Of a DNA stretch of 64,000 bases, positions 50,678 to 60,990 are shown in pieces. Position 1 is the stretch's first letter; each line of letters starts with the position of its first letter. A model generated the notes under the pieces. The model saw only the letters and a program-made list of their open reading frames with translations, had not been told where the DNA came from and made no database searches. Source of the stretch: Oscillospiraceae bacterium (GTDB lineage: Bacteria > Bacillota > Clostridia > Oscillospirales > Ruminococcaceae); assembly GCA_017462785.1 (NCBI GenBank), contig JAFTQJ010000066.1, positions 1-64,000 on the forward strand. Reading direction: 5' to 3'. The translations under genes and the position numbers were made by a program.

Positions 50678-53194
50678 TTACTGTGCTGCAAATACGGCAC
50701 TGTCTTCAATGATGATGTCATCGTAGTATTCATCTTCGCCTGAGCGGTACTGCCACTCGTAATCCTCTGTCAGCTGATCCCAGTACTGTTCCTCAGCATA
50801 GCCGCTGCCCTTGGCAATGACAGCTTCTGCATATTCCTGCGGAACTGTCCACCATGTACCGTTGACAACGATCATATAGCTGTTCTCTGTGATCTCGTGA
50901 CGTACTGCCGCATTCAGCAGCTTGTACAGCTCCGGATATACCTCACGCATAGCGGTTGAGCCGGGAGAATGGTATCTGTCCGTGTAGGCAGCTGCATGAC
51001 TCTTGACATAGGGCTGATGACCTGCAATGCCCACGCCGCTTTTCGATGCAAAGCGAACTGTTTCGGGAGTATAGATGCGGATATCGAGCGTATCCTGGAT
51101 GACTTCCATATAGCTGCCGTTCGTGTAGAACTCGTGCTCATTGTTATCCAGATCGGCAATGCCGATGATTTCCACTGCATCGAACGGCTCCATGCCCATT
51201 TCTTCTTCAAGGATGGCAATGGTCGCAGTGCAGTTGTTCCAGATGGGGCATTCACGCCACATTGCATACACGCCGCCGGTTGCCGCCGGATCAAGCTCCA
51301 GCAGATCGCTGTAATACGCATCACGCAGACGCTCCAGCAGCTCCTCGGTGCAGAGGAAGTGGATGGTGCGGGAAACTTCCAGATTCTCCAGTGTCATCTC
51401 ACCGGCAGGATCCAGCTTTCTTGTGCCGTCCTCGTTGTATTCGGACAGTGTGTTCCCGAGGTTATCGTAGAGAAAGTCCGCATACATCTGTGCGTACAGC
51501 TCCGTGCCGTAAACGATGTTCAGCAGCTTGCAGTACTGATCCATGTTGATGTTGAGGCTGCGGTGTACGGTCGAACCGGTCACAGTGTAGTAGGTGATGT
51601 CGAGCCATTCGGTTTCGGCATATTGATAGTACTCTTCAAAACGTGGACTATCAGCGTAAATGAGATCGTCTTCATACCAGTAATCATAGTACATCATCTT
51701 CATATCATCGCTCATGGTTTCCGGATCCAGCTCGGAATAGCCATATGCACCAGCCTGATTTACGACATATTCGCCATAATAATCATAATTGTCATAGCGA
51801 AGAATCCGGTAATCCATCTCCTCCATCAGCTGGTCGATGGGTGTTCTGATGTCATCATATTCCTTCATATCCGCCACAATGTCCCTGTGCAGCTCCTGCA
51901 CCTGACGGATGATCTCCTTGTCGGTATATTCCAGCTCAACAGAAGCCGCAGGCATATCCGTGAATTCGAGTCTGACGGAGGTGACAGCTGCTGCCGCCGG
52001 AATGCGGTACACGGAACCGAATGCCTTTGTCGCATTCACAAGTGCAAACAGACCGATGGTGATTGCTACTGTGCAGGCAAAGCTGACAGCGGACAGCCAG
52101 AATTTCCGGAAGCCTCTCTTGCGGACAACCTCCATGATGAGGTAAACGACCGCTGCAAAGAGGATCGCTGCACCGTTCATACCCACTGCAAACAGGGTCA
52201 GAATGAGCACGGTCAGGAGTGTGAGCATGATGTAGTACGCCAGCAGATACACATAGGGTTTGCCGATGGCTTCTGCACGGCGTTTTCTGTAGAGATGCCA
52301 TGCGAGCACCAGTACTGCGGCAATGAGCAGCACCATCACGAGCGACCAGCGGATGAACGCCGGAATCATGCCGTGGGTGGTTGCCTGTGATGCGGTGAGA
52401 TCGTGATAGCTGTAACTGTAAAGATCACCGCCGGACGTGAGATAGAGCAGGTAGATCAGACCGCCGGCAGGGCTGGTATAGCCGATGGGATGCCAGAGGT
52501 ATTCAAAGCTCAGTCCCGTCACATTGTCACAGATGACAGCCAGAACCGCCGCAAAAGTGCCGGGTACCAGACAGTTGAGCAGGAGGGTGGTGTAGATGCT
52601 CTCGAAGAGTGTACCGCAGCAGACAGTGAAGAGCACCGTGGTCGTGTAGTAGAGCATCATCAGCAGGAATGCACCGATGGTGCCGATGGTGTAGTATTTG
52701 AACAGGATCTCAAAATAGAAGGAACGGGTAGTATCCATTGCCTCGAAGTCGAGTACAAAGCCGCCTGTAATCAGAATGAGCCAGCCCAGCACACAGGCGA
52801 TCAGGTAGGGCAGGACGTATACAACGGTGCCTGCCAGATAGTGGCTTGCAAACCGCTGTGAACCGGTCATGGGGAGGGAATAGATCATATCCACACGGGT
52901 TTTCTTCCAAAGTTCCTGAAATACGCCGGTTGCTGCGATCATTCCGATCAGGAGTGCCGCCCCCAGACAGCAGCAGGCGATCACCATATAGCCGGCAAGA
53001 TCGACATAGCCGGAATAATAATACCCATCCTGCTGGAGGGAATCCAGCCAGAACTGTACGAGGATCACAACGGAACCCATCGGGATACCCAGCAGATGCA
53101 GGATGCTGATGACGATCATCAGCTTTTTATTTTCCTTGACTGCACAGCCGAGATTCCGGACAGCCAGAGGATTAATCAAAGACTTTGCTGTCAT
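50678..53194 (-). CDS. ABC transporter permease (large, YtrC/D-like)
   Basis: 838 residues. The N-terminal half has six hydrophobic segments in an ABC-2 arrangement (MIVISILHLLGIPMGSVVILVQF; MVIACCCLGAALLIGMIAATGVF with ELWKKTRVDMIYSLPMTGSQRF). Three or so more lie at 290-400. A large external region of some 430 acidic, Tyr-rich residues follows (YDNYDYYGEYVVNQAGAYGYSELDPE). It overlaps the ATPase gene by 23 bases; GGAGGTGCTCGGCT precedes the chosen ATG. The transported substrate is unknown. Confidence 0.85.
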   Translation of the reverse strand: MTAKSLINPLAVRNLGCAVKENKKLMIVISILHLLGIPMGSVVILVQFWLDSLQQDGYYYSGYVDLAGYMVIACCCLGAALLIGMIAATGVFQELWKKTRVDMIYSLPMTGSQRFASHYLAGTVVYVLPYLIACVLGWLILITGGFVLDFEAMDTTRSFYFEILFKYYTIGTIGAFLLMMLYYTTTVLFTVCCGTLFESIYTTLLLNCLVPGTFAAVLAVICDNVTGLSFEYLWHPIGYTSPAGGLIYLLYLTSGGDLYSYSYHDLTASQATTHGMIPAFIRWSLVMVLLIAAVLVLAWHLYRKRRAEAIGKPYVYLLAYYIMLTLLTVLILTLFAVGMNGAAILFAAVVYLIMEVVRKRGFRKFWLSAVSFACTVAITIGLFALVNATKAFGSVYRIPAAAAVTSVRLEFTDMPAASVELEYTDKEIIRQVQELHRDIVADMKEYDDIRTPIDQLMEEMDYRILRYDNYDYYGEYVVNQAGAYGYSELDPETMSDDMKMMYYDYWYEDDLIYADSPRFEEYYQYAETEWLDITYYTVTGSTVHRSLNINMDQYCKLLNIVYGTELYAQMYADFLYDNLGNTLSEYNEDGTRKLDPAGEMTLENLEVSRTIHFLCTEELLERLRDAYYSDLLELDPAATGGVYAMWRECPIWNNCTATIAILEEEMGMEPFDAVEIIGIADLDNNEHEFYTNGSYMEVIQDTLDIRIYTPETVRFASKSGVGIAGHQPYVKSHAAAYTDRYHSPGSTAMREVYPELYKLLNAAVRHEITENSYMIVVNGTWWTVPQEYAEAVIAKGSGYAEEQYWDQLTEDYEWQYRSGEDEYYDDIIIEDSAVFAAQ

Positions 53195-54080
53195 AGCCGA
53201 GCACCTCCAGTTCATAGATAAAGATTTCTTCGAGTGAAAGCGGGATCAGATCCGCCACGATGGGCTGATAGGGAGCAAGAGCCTTGCGGATGGTGGCTTC
53301 GTCACCCTTTGCGATGATGTGGTAAATACTCTCCGTTCTGGAGAAGTGCAGGATCTCCGGCACATCCTTGAAGTCCTCACGGGTGAATACACGCTCACGG
53401 TCTGCAAAGACTGCCTGAATCTTATGGACGCTGCCCTTGAAGCTGTCAAGCTCACGGTTGAACACGATCTTACCCTTATGCAGGAGTGCCGCTGTATCGC
53501 ACATTTCGTTGATCTCCTTCAGGTTATGGGAGGAAATGACGACGGTCAGCTCACGCTCGCACATGGCATCGACCACCATTTTCTTGACGATGATCCGCAT
53601 GGTGGGGTCAAGTCCGTCGAACGCCTCATCAAGAAGCAGATAGGGGGTACAGCAGGCAAGACCGACAATGACGATCGCCTGTCGCTTCATACCCTTGGAA
53701 AATTTGCTGATCTTCTTATTCAGCGGAAGCTGGATGGCACTCTGGAGCTTCTGGAAGATCTCCTCCGAAAAGCTCGGATAGAACTGTTTGTAGAATTTTT
53801 TCAGCTCCAGCAGTGTATAGCCACCGAACTGGATGGTTTCATCATTGATGAAGAATACTTTCTGTTTTGCGGCTACATTGTCAAATACGGGTTCATCATC
53901 GATGAGCACCGTGCCTGCCTCCTGCTTGTAAATGCCGCTGAACAGACGCAGGATGGTGGATTTTCCGGCACCGTTCGAGCCGAGCAGACCGAATGCGGTA
54001 CCCTTGGGGATCGAAAGATCCACGCCGTCAAGTGCGGTGAAATTACCGAATTTCTTGACCGCCCCTTCTAATTTCATCAT
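53172..54080 (-). CDS. ABC transporter ATP-binding protein
   Basis: 302 residues. Walker A is GLLGSNGAGKST (about 31-42), the Q-loop region is FFINDETIQFGGYT, and the signature FSKGMKRQ is less canonical than LSGGQ. Walker B is YLLLDEAFDGLD and the switch His is in VVISSHNLKEI. The start overlaps the GntR gene (ATGA), with AAGGAGG upstream. A GntR regulator with ABC ATPase and permease is the arrangement of the YtrA-type operons that respond to cell-wall-active compounds. Confidence 0.93.
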   Translation of the reverse strand: MMKLEGAVKKFGNFTALDGVDLSIPKGTAFGLLGSNGAGKSTILRLFSGIYKQEAGTVLIDDEPVFDNVAAKQKVFFINDETIQFGGYTLLELKKFYKQFYPSFSEEIFQKLQSAIQLPLNKKISKFSKGMKRQAIVIVGLACCTPYLLLDEAFDGLDPTMRIIVKKMVVDAMCERELTVVISSHNLKEINEMCDTAALLHKGKIVFNRELDSFKGSVHKIQAVFADRERVFTREDFKDVPEILHFSRTESIYHIIAKGDEATIRKALAPYQPIVADLIPLSLEEIFIYELEVLGYDSKVFD

Positions 54081-54454
54081 GTCGCTGCCTCCTTCTCTCT
54101 TTCTTTTGCAATGCTGTCGATTCTCTGTGTGAGCGTATCCGGTGTAATGCCCATTTCCAGTGCATCATGCACGGAATTATCAAAGCTCTCCAGAATATGC
54201 TCCTGTGCGACTAATTTGTCCGGTTTTGCAACAAAGCTGCCCCGTCCGGCGAGTGAATAAATGATACCGTCACGTTCGAGCAGATTGTATGCCTTTGCGA
54301 CCGTGTTCGGGTTCACACTCAGCTCCGTTGCCAGACTTCGCACACTCGGGAGCTTGTCCTGTTCATTCAGGACACCTTTGAGGATCAGCTCGACCACCTT
54401 CTTATAAAGCTGTTCATAAATCGGTGTCCGGCTCATCAGGTCAATGTCAAACAT
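54077..54454 (-). CDS. GntR-family regulator, YtrA subfamily
   Basis: 125 residues. The winged helix-turn-helix occupies residues 5-75 (MSRTPIYEQLYKKVVELILKGVLNEQDKLPSVRSLATELSVNPNTVAKAYNLLERDG) and only a short tail follows, the size of YtrA proteins. AAAGGAGGAAAATC precedes the chosen ATG. It probably represses its own operon with the two ABC genes; a palindrome over the transcription start at 54496-54516 is the likely site. Confidence 0.92.
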   Translation of the reverse strand: MFDIDLMSRTPIYEQLYKKVVELILKGVLNEQDKLPSVRSLATELSVNPNTVAKAYNLLERDGIIYSLAGRGSFVAKPDKLVAQEHILESFDNSVHDALEMGITPDTLTQRIDSIAKEREKEAAT

Positions 54455-54495
54455 GATTTTCCTCCTTTCTGAATCCTCCATTCCTCCGTGTTAGG

Positions 54496-54516
54496 TGTAT
54501 TATCTATCTTAGTACA
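54496..54516. promoter_or_regulatory. Candidate GntR operator
   Basis: Arms TGTATTA (54496-54502) and TAGTACA (54510-54516), inverted with one mismatch and seven bases between. It lies just downstream of the -10 box of the gntR promoter. Confidence 0.55.
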
Positions 54517-54521
54517 GTTAT

Positions 54522-54550
54522 AGTATAGCATACAGCATGGGATTTGTCAA
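54522..54550 (-). promoter_or_regulatory. Promoter of the GntR-ABC operon
   Basis: On the minus strand TTGACA (54550-54545), 17 bases ending ATGC, TATACT (54527-54522). Confidence 0.9.
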
Positions 54551-54678
54551 GAGTGGGGAGGGGGATTTTATAAAATTGTGGAAAATGCACAAGAATACGG
54601 ATTTGGGTAATGATTAAATGGTACAGAATGTATTATTTGTGGGGTTGGGCAATTTCCTTTGCATCCATAACATAAGTA

Positions 54679-54705
54679 AAGGACTGCACGAAAAATGCAG
54701 TCCTT
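54679..54705 (-). terminator. Intrinsic terminator of eno
   Basis: AAGGACTGCA pairs with TGCAGTCCTT, 14 bases past the enolase stop codon. Confidence 0.8.
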
Positions 54706-54718
54706 CTGAGTTCTGAAA

Positions 54719-56255
<1,537 letters not shown>

Positions 56256-56257
56256 GA

Positions 56258-56285
56258 ATCCCCCATGCTGCTGCACATGGGGGAT
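56258..56285 (-). terminator. Terminator hairpin of the dockerin gene
   Basis: ATCCCCCATG pairs with CATGGGGGAT, six bases past the stop codon at 56291. Confidence 0.75.
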
Positions 56286-56290
56286 ACACA

Positions 56291-57280
56291 TTATTTTCTC
56301 ACAAATTCCTCGATCCGTCCCGTATAGCCGGTACCGGCTGCACTTGCATATTCGAGGATCACAGCGGCATCCTTGGCATTCACCAGACCGTCGGCGTTCA
56401 TGTCCATGCGGTCAGTCACATCCTGCATGCCCGGAGAACCGTCTGCACTGATTTTTGCGGCATACGCCAGAAGCTCGGAAGCATCACTCGCATCCACACT
56501 GCCGTCCCTGCCGTAATCTCCGGCATCCGTCCAGCAGCCAGCCGCAGAATAAACAGCGGCGGAGCGTTCGGGGATAAAGGTATGCTCCGGCTGCATTACC
56601 ATACAGCCATCTGTGAATTTTGCAAACAGCGTCTGTGCCATCGTATCGGCATACCTGAGCACCTCATAATCGGTCATTTCACCAGCCGTCCACGCTGCAT
56701 AGACCTCCATTGCCGCCTGATAGTCCGCATCCGCTGCAAGGCGGCCGTACATTTCCGGCAGGATGTCACCTCCGGCAAGCAGGGGCAGAAAAACGCCGTT
56801 CCACTGCACATAACCGTCCGCACAGCATTCGATCTCGCCGGCGTAGGTGATGCAGGGATTTTCCAGCATCAGCTGTTTGCCGCACTGCACGAATACGGGC
56901 ACGGGGGCACAGTTCACATTCAATTGGGGATATACCTGATAATAACGGGCATTTTCCTGTGCGGTGATGCCCTCATCGTTCCATGCGGTCTGTGCCGGAT
57001 CAAAGTCCAGCTCGGTCAGCACCCAGTCAAACCATTCCGTATCCGGCAGCGTTTGCAGGATCTCCGCAGTCAGCTCCGTGCCGTCGGTCACGACCAGAAA
57101 ACCTTCCATCATGAAACAGGCAACCTCGCACCATGCTCTGCCGTCCTCCGCTTCTTCGTAGGAAAACTGCGTCCGTTTCATCCACGCTGCATCCTCCATG
57201 GATACGGCGGATGCGGAAAGTGCCGGAATCTGGGCAAGGCAAAGTACTGCTGTACATGCACTGAGAAGTCTTTTTTTCAT
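56291..57280 (-). CDS. Secreted dockerin-containing protein
   Basis: 329 residues. The signal peptide is MKKRLLSACTAVLCLAQIPALSASA. A region of about 230 residues of unknown fold (WMKRTQFSYEEAEDGRAWCEVACFMMEGFLVVTDG; ENPCITYAGEIECCADGYVQWNGVFLPLLAGGD) precedes a dockerin at about 262-325 with loops GDYGRDGSVDASDA and MDMNADGLVNAKDA. It contains several cysteines. GAAAGGATGGTGCTCT precedes the chosen ATG. No catalytic domain recognised. Confidence 0.85.
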   Translation of the reverse strand: MKKRLLSACTAVLCLAQIPALSASAVSMEDAAWMKRTQFSYEEAEDGRAWCEVACFMMEGFLVVTDGTELTAEILQTLPDTEWFDWVLTELDFDPAQTAWNDEGITAQENARYYQVYPQLNVNCAPVPVFVQCGKQLMLENPCITYAGEIECCADGYVQWNGVFLPLLAGGDILPEMYGRLAADADYQAAMEVYAAWTAGEMTDYEVLRYADTMAQTLFAKFTDGCMVMQPEHTFIPERSAAVYSAAGCWTDAGDYGRDGSVDASDASELLAYAAKISADGSPGMQDVTDRMDMNADGLVNAKDAAVILEYASAAGTGYTGRIEEFVRK

Positions 57281-57331
57281 AGAGCACCATCCTTTCTCTC
57301 GGTTGGAGTGATAACCCCCCCTTATACTTAT

Positions 57332-57360
57332 ATTGTAACAAAAGGTATCCGCCCCGTCAA
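57332..57360 (-). promoter_or_regulatory. Promoter of the 56291-57280 dockerin gene
   Basis: On the minus strand TTGACG (57360-57355), 17 bases, TACAAT (57337-57332). Confidence 0.75.
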
Positions 57361-57733
57361 TCGGCAAAAGCGACAAATGCAAACACCGGTTTTGTACATC
57401 CTGTATAAAATGGCACCGATGCTTCCCATCGGCACGAACCGCTTGTTCACACTTAGGGCGGCACCACTGGTATGTGTGCAGGGGATCCGTCCGTTCACCC
57501 CCACGGGATCTTCAATATCGCCTGACAATTCCGATTTGTCAATAGTTTTTTCGCAGAATTTTTACATTTTTCCCGTTTTTTCTGTTCACTGGGGACTGTC
57601 GGGTTTTCAGGGGGATGCAGTGACCGCTTCCCCCTCCTCTATGACGGAATTCGGGCTGTATTTATTGCAGTTGTTGTGCATGATGCACAAAGAGCCGTTT
57701 ATAAATTCTAAGTATATCGGGAAGAAAAGGGGC
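57361..57733. other. Intergenic stretch between divergent promoters
   Basis: No convincing gene. A T-rich block lies at 57540-57590 and a possible short inverted repeat (GACAATTCCGATTTGTC) at 57523-57539, suggestive of a regulatory region. Confidence 0.35.
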
Positions 57734-57762
57734 TTGCCAATTAGTGAAAAGTATGGTATAAT
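57734..57762 (+). promoter_or_regulatory. Promoter of the cellobiose phosphorylase gene
   Basis: TTGCCA (57734-57739), 17 bases, TATAAT (57757-57762). Confidence 0.82.
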
Positions 57763-57835
57763 GAAAGTGGTATTCTGACCGGTGTGGACGGTACAGAAAC
57801 AAAACGAAACATTATACATAAAAGGAGTTAAAGCT

Positions 57836-60292
57836 ATGAAGTTCGGATACTTTGACGATGCCAATAAGGAATACGTCATCAATTCCCCCAGAACTCCCTA
57901 TCCGTGGATCAACTACCTCGGTACACAGGCGTTCTTTTCTCTGATTTCCAACACAGCCGGCGGCTACCATTTCTACAAGGATGCCCGTCTGCGTCGAATC
58001 ACACGTTACCGTTACAACAACGTGCCGGTTGACATGGGCGGCAGATATTTCTACATCAATGACAATGACACTGTATGGTCTCCGGGCTGGTCTCCGGCTA
58101 AAACAGAGCTGGATGCTTATGAGTGCCGCCATGGTATGGGCTATACTGTGATCTCCGGTAAGAAGAATGACCTGTCTGCAACAGTGACTTTCTTCGTTCC
58201 GCAGAACTACAATGGTGAGATCCAGCGTGTTGTTCTGAAGAATGAGGGCACAGAGGCAAAGAGCTTCAAGCTGTTCTCCATGATCGAATGGTGTCTGTGG
58301 AATGCACAGGATGACTCCACCAACTTCCAGAGAAACTTCAACACAGGTGAAGTAGAGGTTGAGGGTTCCACCATGTTCCACAAGACCGAATACAAGGAAC
58401 GCCGCAATCACTTTGCATTCTACACTGTCAACAGTGATATTGCAGGTTTCGACTGCGACCGTGAGGCTTTCATGGGTCTGTACAACGGCTTCGAGAATCC
58501 GCAGGCAGTTATGGCTGGCAAGTCCAATCACTCCATCGCTGACGGCTGGTCCCCGATCGCTTCCCACTGTGTAGAGGTAACTCTGGCAGCCGGTGAGTCC
58601 CGTGAGCTGATCTTCATTCTGGGCTATGTCGAGAATCCTGTAGAGGAGAAGTTCCTCGCAGACGGCAAGAGCATGAACAAGGCTCGTGCATATGAGATGA
58701 TCGAAAAGTACAATACTTCCGACAAGGTTGAGGCTGGTCTTGCAGAGCTGAAGGCAATGTGGGATGCTCTCCTGTCCAAGTACACTGTCAATACACCCGA
58801 TGACAAGATGAACCGTATGGTCAACATCTGGAACCAGTACCAGTGCATGGTAACCTTCAACATGTCCAGATCCGCTTCCTACTTCGAGAGCGGTATCGGC
58901 AGAGGTATGGGCTTCCGTGACTCCAACCAGGATCTGCTGGGCTTCGTTCACCAGATTCCCGACCGTGCAAGAGAGCGTCTGATCGACCTCGCTTCCACAC
59001 AGTTCGAGGACGGCGGATGCTATCACCAGTACCAGCCCCTGACCAAGAAGGGCAATGACGAGATCGGCGGCGACTTCTCCGATGATCCGCTGTGGATGAT
59101 CCTGTCCGTAGCTGCATACATCAAGGAATCCGGCGACTATGCAATTCTGGATGAAATGGTTCCGTATGACAATGATGCATCCAAGGCACAGACCATGATG
59201 CACCACCTCAAGCAGAGCTTCTACAGAGTATGCACCAACGTTGGCCCTCACGGACTGCCGCTGGCAATGAGAGCTGACTGGAACGACTGCATCAACCTGA
59301 GCTGCTGGTCCTATGAGCCGGGTGAGTCCTTCCAGACTTCCACATCTCCGAAGTACGGCGAGGATAAGTATTCCAAGGTTGCAGAATCCCTGATGGTAGC
59401 TGGTCTGTTCACCTATGCAGGTCCTGCATTCGTAGAGCTGTGCAAGTACAAGGGTGACGCAGAGGGTGCAGCTGCTGCACAGGCTGAGATCGACAAGATG
59501 AAGGCAAACATCATGGAGCATGGCTTCGATGGTGAATGGTTCATCCGTGCATATGACGATCTGGGCAGAAAGATGGGCTCCAAGGAGTGCGAGGAAGGCA
59601 AGATCTTCATCGAACCGCAGGGCTTCATGGTAATGTCCGAGGTTGGTAAGGAAGTCGGTGCGGACATCAAGGCACTCGACAGCATTGACAAGTACCTGAA
59701 CACAGAGCATGGTCTGGTACTGAACAATCCGGCATTCACAAAGTACTATCCGGAATTCGGTGAGATCTCCACTTATCCGGGCGGCTACAAGGAGAATGCA
59801 GGTATCTTCTGCCACAACAATGCATGGATCATCTGTGCTGAGGCATATGCCGGCAGAGGTGACAAGGCATTTGAATATTACAGCAAGATCGCACCGGCTT
59901 ACAGAGAAGAGAAGTACTCCGATCTGCACAGAACAGAGCCGTATGTATACGCTCAGATGATCGCCGGTAAGGATGCAGCCCGTCACGGCGAGGCAAAGAA
60001 CAGCTGGCTGACAGGTACAGCAGCATGGAACTTTGTCGCTGTATCTCAGTACATTCTGGGTATTGCTGCGGACTGGAACGGTCTGAAGGTGGATCCCTCC
60101 ATTCCTCACGAGTGGGACGGCTTCACTGCACAGCGTATCTTCCGTGGTGCAACCTACAACATCAAGGTTGAGAACCCGAACCACGTTTGCAAGGGTGTTG
60201 TTTCCATGACCGTTGACGGCGAAGCTGTTGAGGGTAATGTGATCCCTGCAAAGGACGGCGGCGTTCACGAGGTTGTAGTCGTTCTCGGCTAA
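57836..60292 (+). CDS. cbpA: Cellobiose phosphorylase (GH94)
   Basis: 818 residues, full length for GH94. Features are [29 protein letters not shown] at the start, [23 protein letters not shown] (substrate site) and [14 protein letters not shown] with the catalytic Asp near residue 488. The phosphate-binding region is [25 protein letters not shown], then [13 protein letters not shown]. It splits cellobiose with phosphate into glucose-1-phosphate and glucose in the cytosol, saving ATP. AAAGGAG precedes the ATG. The sequence uses a narrow set of codons compared with its neighbours, as expected for a highly expressed gene (by eye). Confidence 0.94.
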   Translation: MKFGYFDDANKEYVINSPRTPYPWINYLGTQAFFSLISNTAGGYHFYKDARLRRITRYRYNNVPVDMGGRYFYINDNDTVWSPGWSPAKTELDAYECRHGMGYTVISGKKNDLSATVTFFVPQNYNGEIQRVVLKNEGTEAKSFKLFSMIEWCLWNAQDDSTNFQRNFNTGEVEVEGSTMFHKTEYKERRNHFAFYTVNSDIAGFDCDREAFMGLYNGFENPQAVMAGKSNHSIADGWSPIASHCVEVTLAAGESRELIFILGYVENPVEEKFLADGKSMNKARAYEMIEKYNTSDKVEAGLAELKAMWDALLSKYTVNTPDDKMNRMVNIWNQYQCMVTFNMSRSASYFESGIGRGMGFRDSNQDLLGFVHQIPDRARERLIDLASTQFEDGGCYHQYQPLTKKGNDEIGGDFSDDPLWMILSVAAYIKESGDYAILDEMVPYDNDASKAQTMMHHLKQSFYRVCTNVGPHGLPLAMRADWNDCINLSCWSYEPGESFQTSTSPKYGEDKYSKVAESLMVAGLFTYAGPAFVELCKYKGDAEGAAAAQAEIDKMKANIMEHGFDGEWFIRAYDDLGRKMGSKECEEGKIFIEPQGFMVMSEVGKEVGADIKALDSIDKYLNTEHGLVLNNPAFTKYYPEFGEISTYPGGYKENAGIFCHNNAWIICAEAYAGRGDKAFEYYSKIAPAYREEKYSDLHRTEPYVYAQMIAGKDAARHGEAKNSWLTGTAAWNFVAVSQYILGIAADWNGLKVDPSIPHEWDGFTAQRIFRGATYNIKVENPNHVCKGVVSMTVDGEAVEGNVIPAKDGGVHEVVVVLG

Positions 60293-60343
60293 ACATCACA
60301 TCGGCTGTGTGAGCACAGCCCTCAGCGATAGAATACAAGAAAC

Positions 60344-60385
60344 GCCCTCCCCTTTTGCTCTGCAAGCGGGGAGGGCAGATTTTTG
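60344..60385 (+). terminator. Terminator region after cellobiose phosphorylase
   Basis: GCCCTCCCC pairs with GGGGAGGGC, followed by AGATTTTTG. A smaller GGCTGTG/CACAGCC hairpin lies just before, at 60303-60320. Confidence 0.75.
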
Positions 60386-60402
60386 ATCGGGAAGTGATTT
60401 GC

Positions 60403-60873
60403 ATGAAAATCGAGAGAGCCGGCATCGGGGATATTCCGGACATCAACCGGCTGCTGTATCAGGTACTGATGGTACATCATGAGGGCAGACCGGATTTGTT
60501 CAAGGCGAACTGTAAGAAATACACGGATGCAGAGCTTGCGGAGCTTTTGCAGGATGACAGCCGTCCGGTATTCGGTGCATGGGATGAAAGCGGTGCACTG
60601 CTCGGCTATGCGTTCTGCATTTTGCAGGAGCACAAAAACGACAACGTTCTGACGGACATCCGGACGCTGTACATTGATGATCTCTGTGTGGAGGAAACTG
60701 CAAGGGGGCAGCATGTGGGAACGGCACTCTATCAGCATGTACTGGACTATGCACGGAGCATCGGCTGTTATAATGTGACGCTCAATGTCTGGACATGCAA
60801 TGAGAATGCAATGCGGTTCTATGAAAAGCTCGGCATGCAGCCGCAGAAGATCGGGATGGAAATGGTGCTGTGA
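60403..60873 (+). CDS. GNAT-family N-acetyltransferase
   Basis: 156 residues. The acetyl-CoA motif is VEETARGQHVGTALYQHVLDYARSIGC (R-x-x-G-x-G/A-like loop RGQHVG), preceded by LYIDDLCV and followed by LNVWTCNENAMRFYEKLGM. It is a cytosolic enzyme with unknown substrate. The start at MKIERAGIGDI has a weak GGGAAGTGAT site; the longer frame runs into the upstream hairpin. Confidence 0.88.
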   Translation: MKIERAGIGDIPDINRLLYQVLMVHHEGRPDLFKANCKKYTDAELAELLQDDSRPVFGAWDESGALLGYAFCILQEHKNDNVLTDIRTLYIDDLCVEETARGQHVGTALYQHVLDYARSIGCYNVTLNVWTCNENAMRFYEKLGMQPQKIGMEMVL

Positions 60874-60874
60874 T

Positions 60875-60917
60875 AAAAAACTGTTCTGATGGAGGGAAAC
60901 CATCGGAACAGTTTTTT
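60875..60917. terminator. Strong terminator after the GNAT gene
   Basis: AAAAAACTGTTCTGATGG pairs with CCATCGGAACAGTTTTTT (one mismatch). Works in both directions; the minus-strand decarboxylase ends 74 bases further on. Confidence 0.88.
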
Positions 60918-60990
60918 GCTTATCATAGGTATTTTCTGCAATTTCCCAAGGGAGAGGGGGGAGATTTTTGGGGACTGCCCATTGAACCGG

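Noticed and set aside
57328..57528. Small minus-strand protein of 66 residues between the dockerin and GH94 genes
   Set aside because: No ribosome site; it overlaps the promoter of the dockerin gene, and the sequence resembles no family.
57812..60268. Open frame of 818 codons opposite the cellobiose phosphorylase gene
   Set aside because: It is the antisense of a strongly codon-biased gene, which removes stop codons on the other strand; no recognisable protein.
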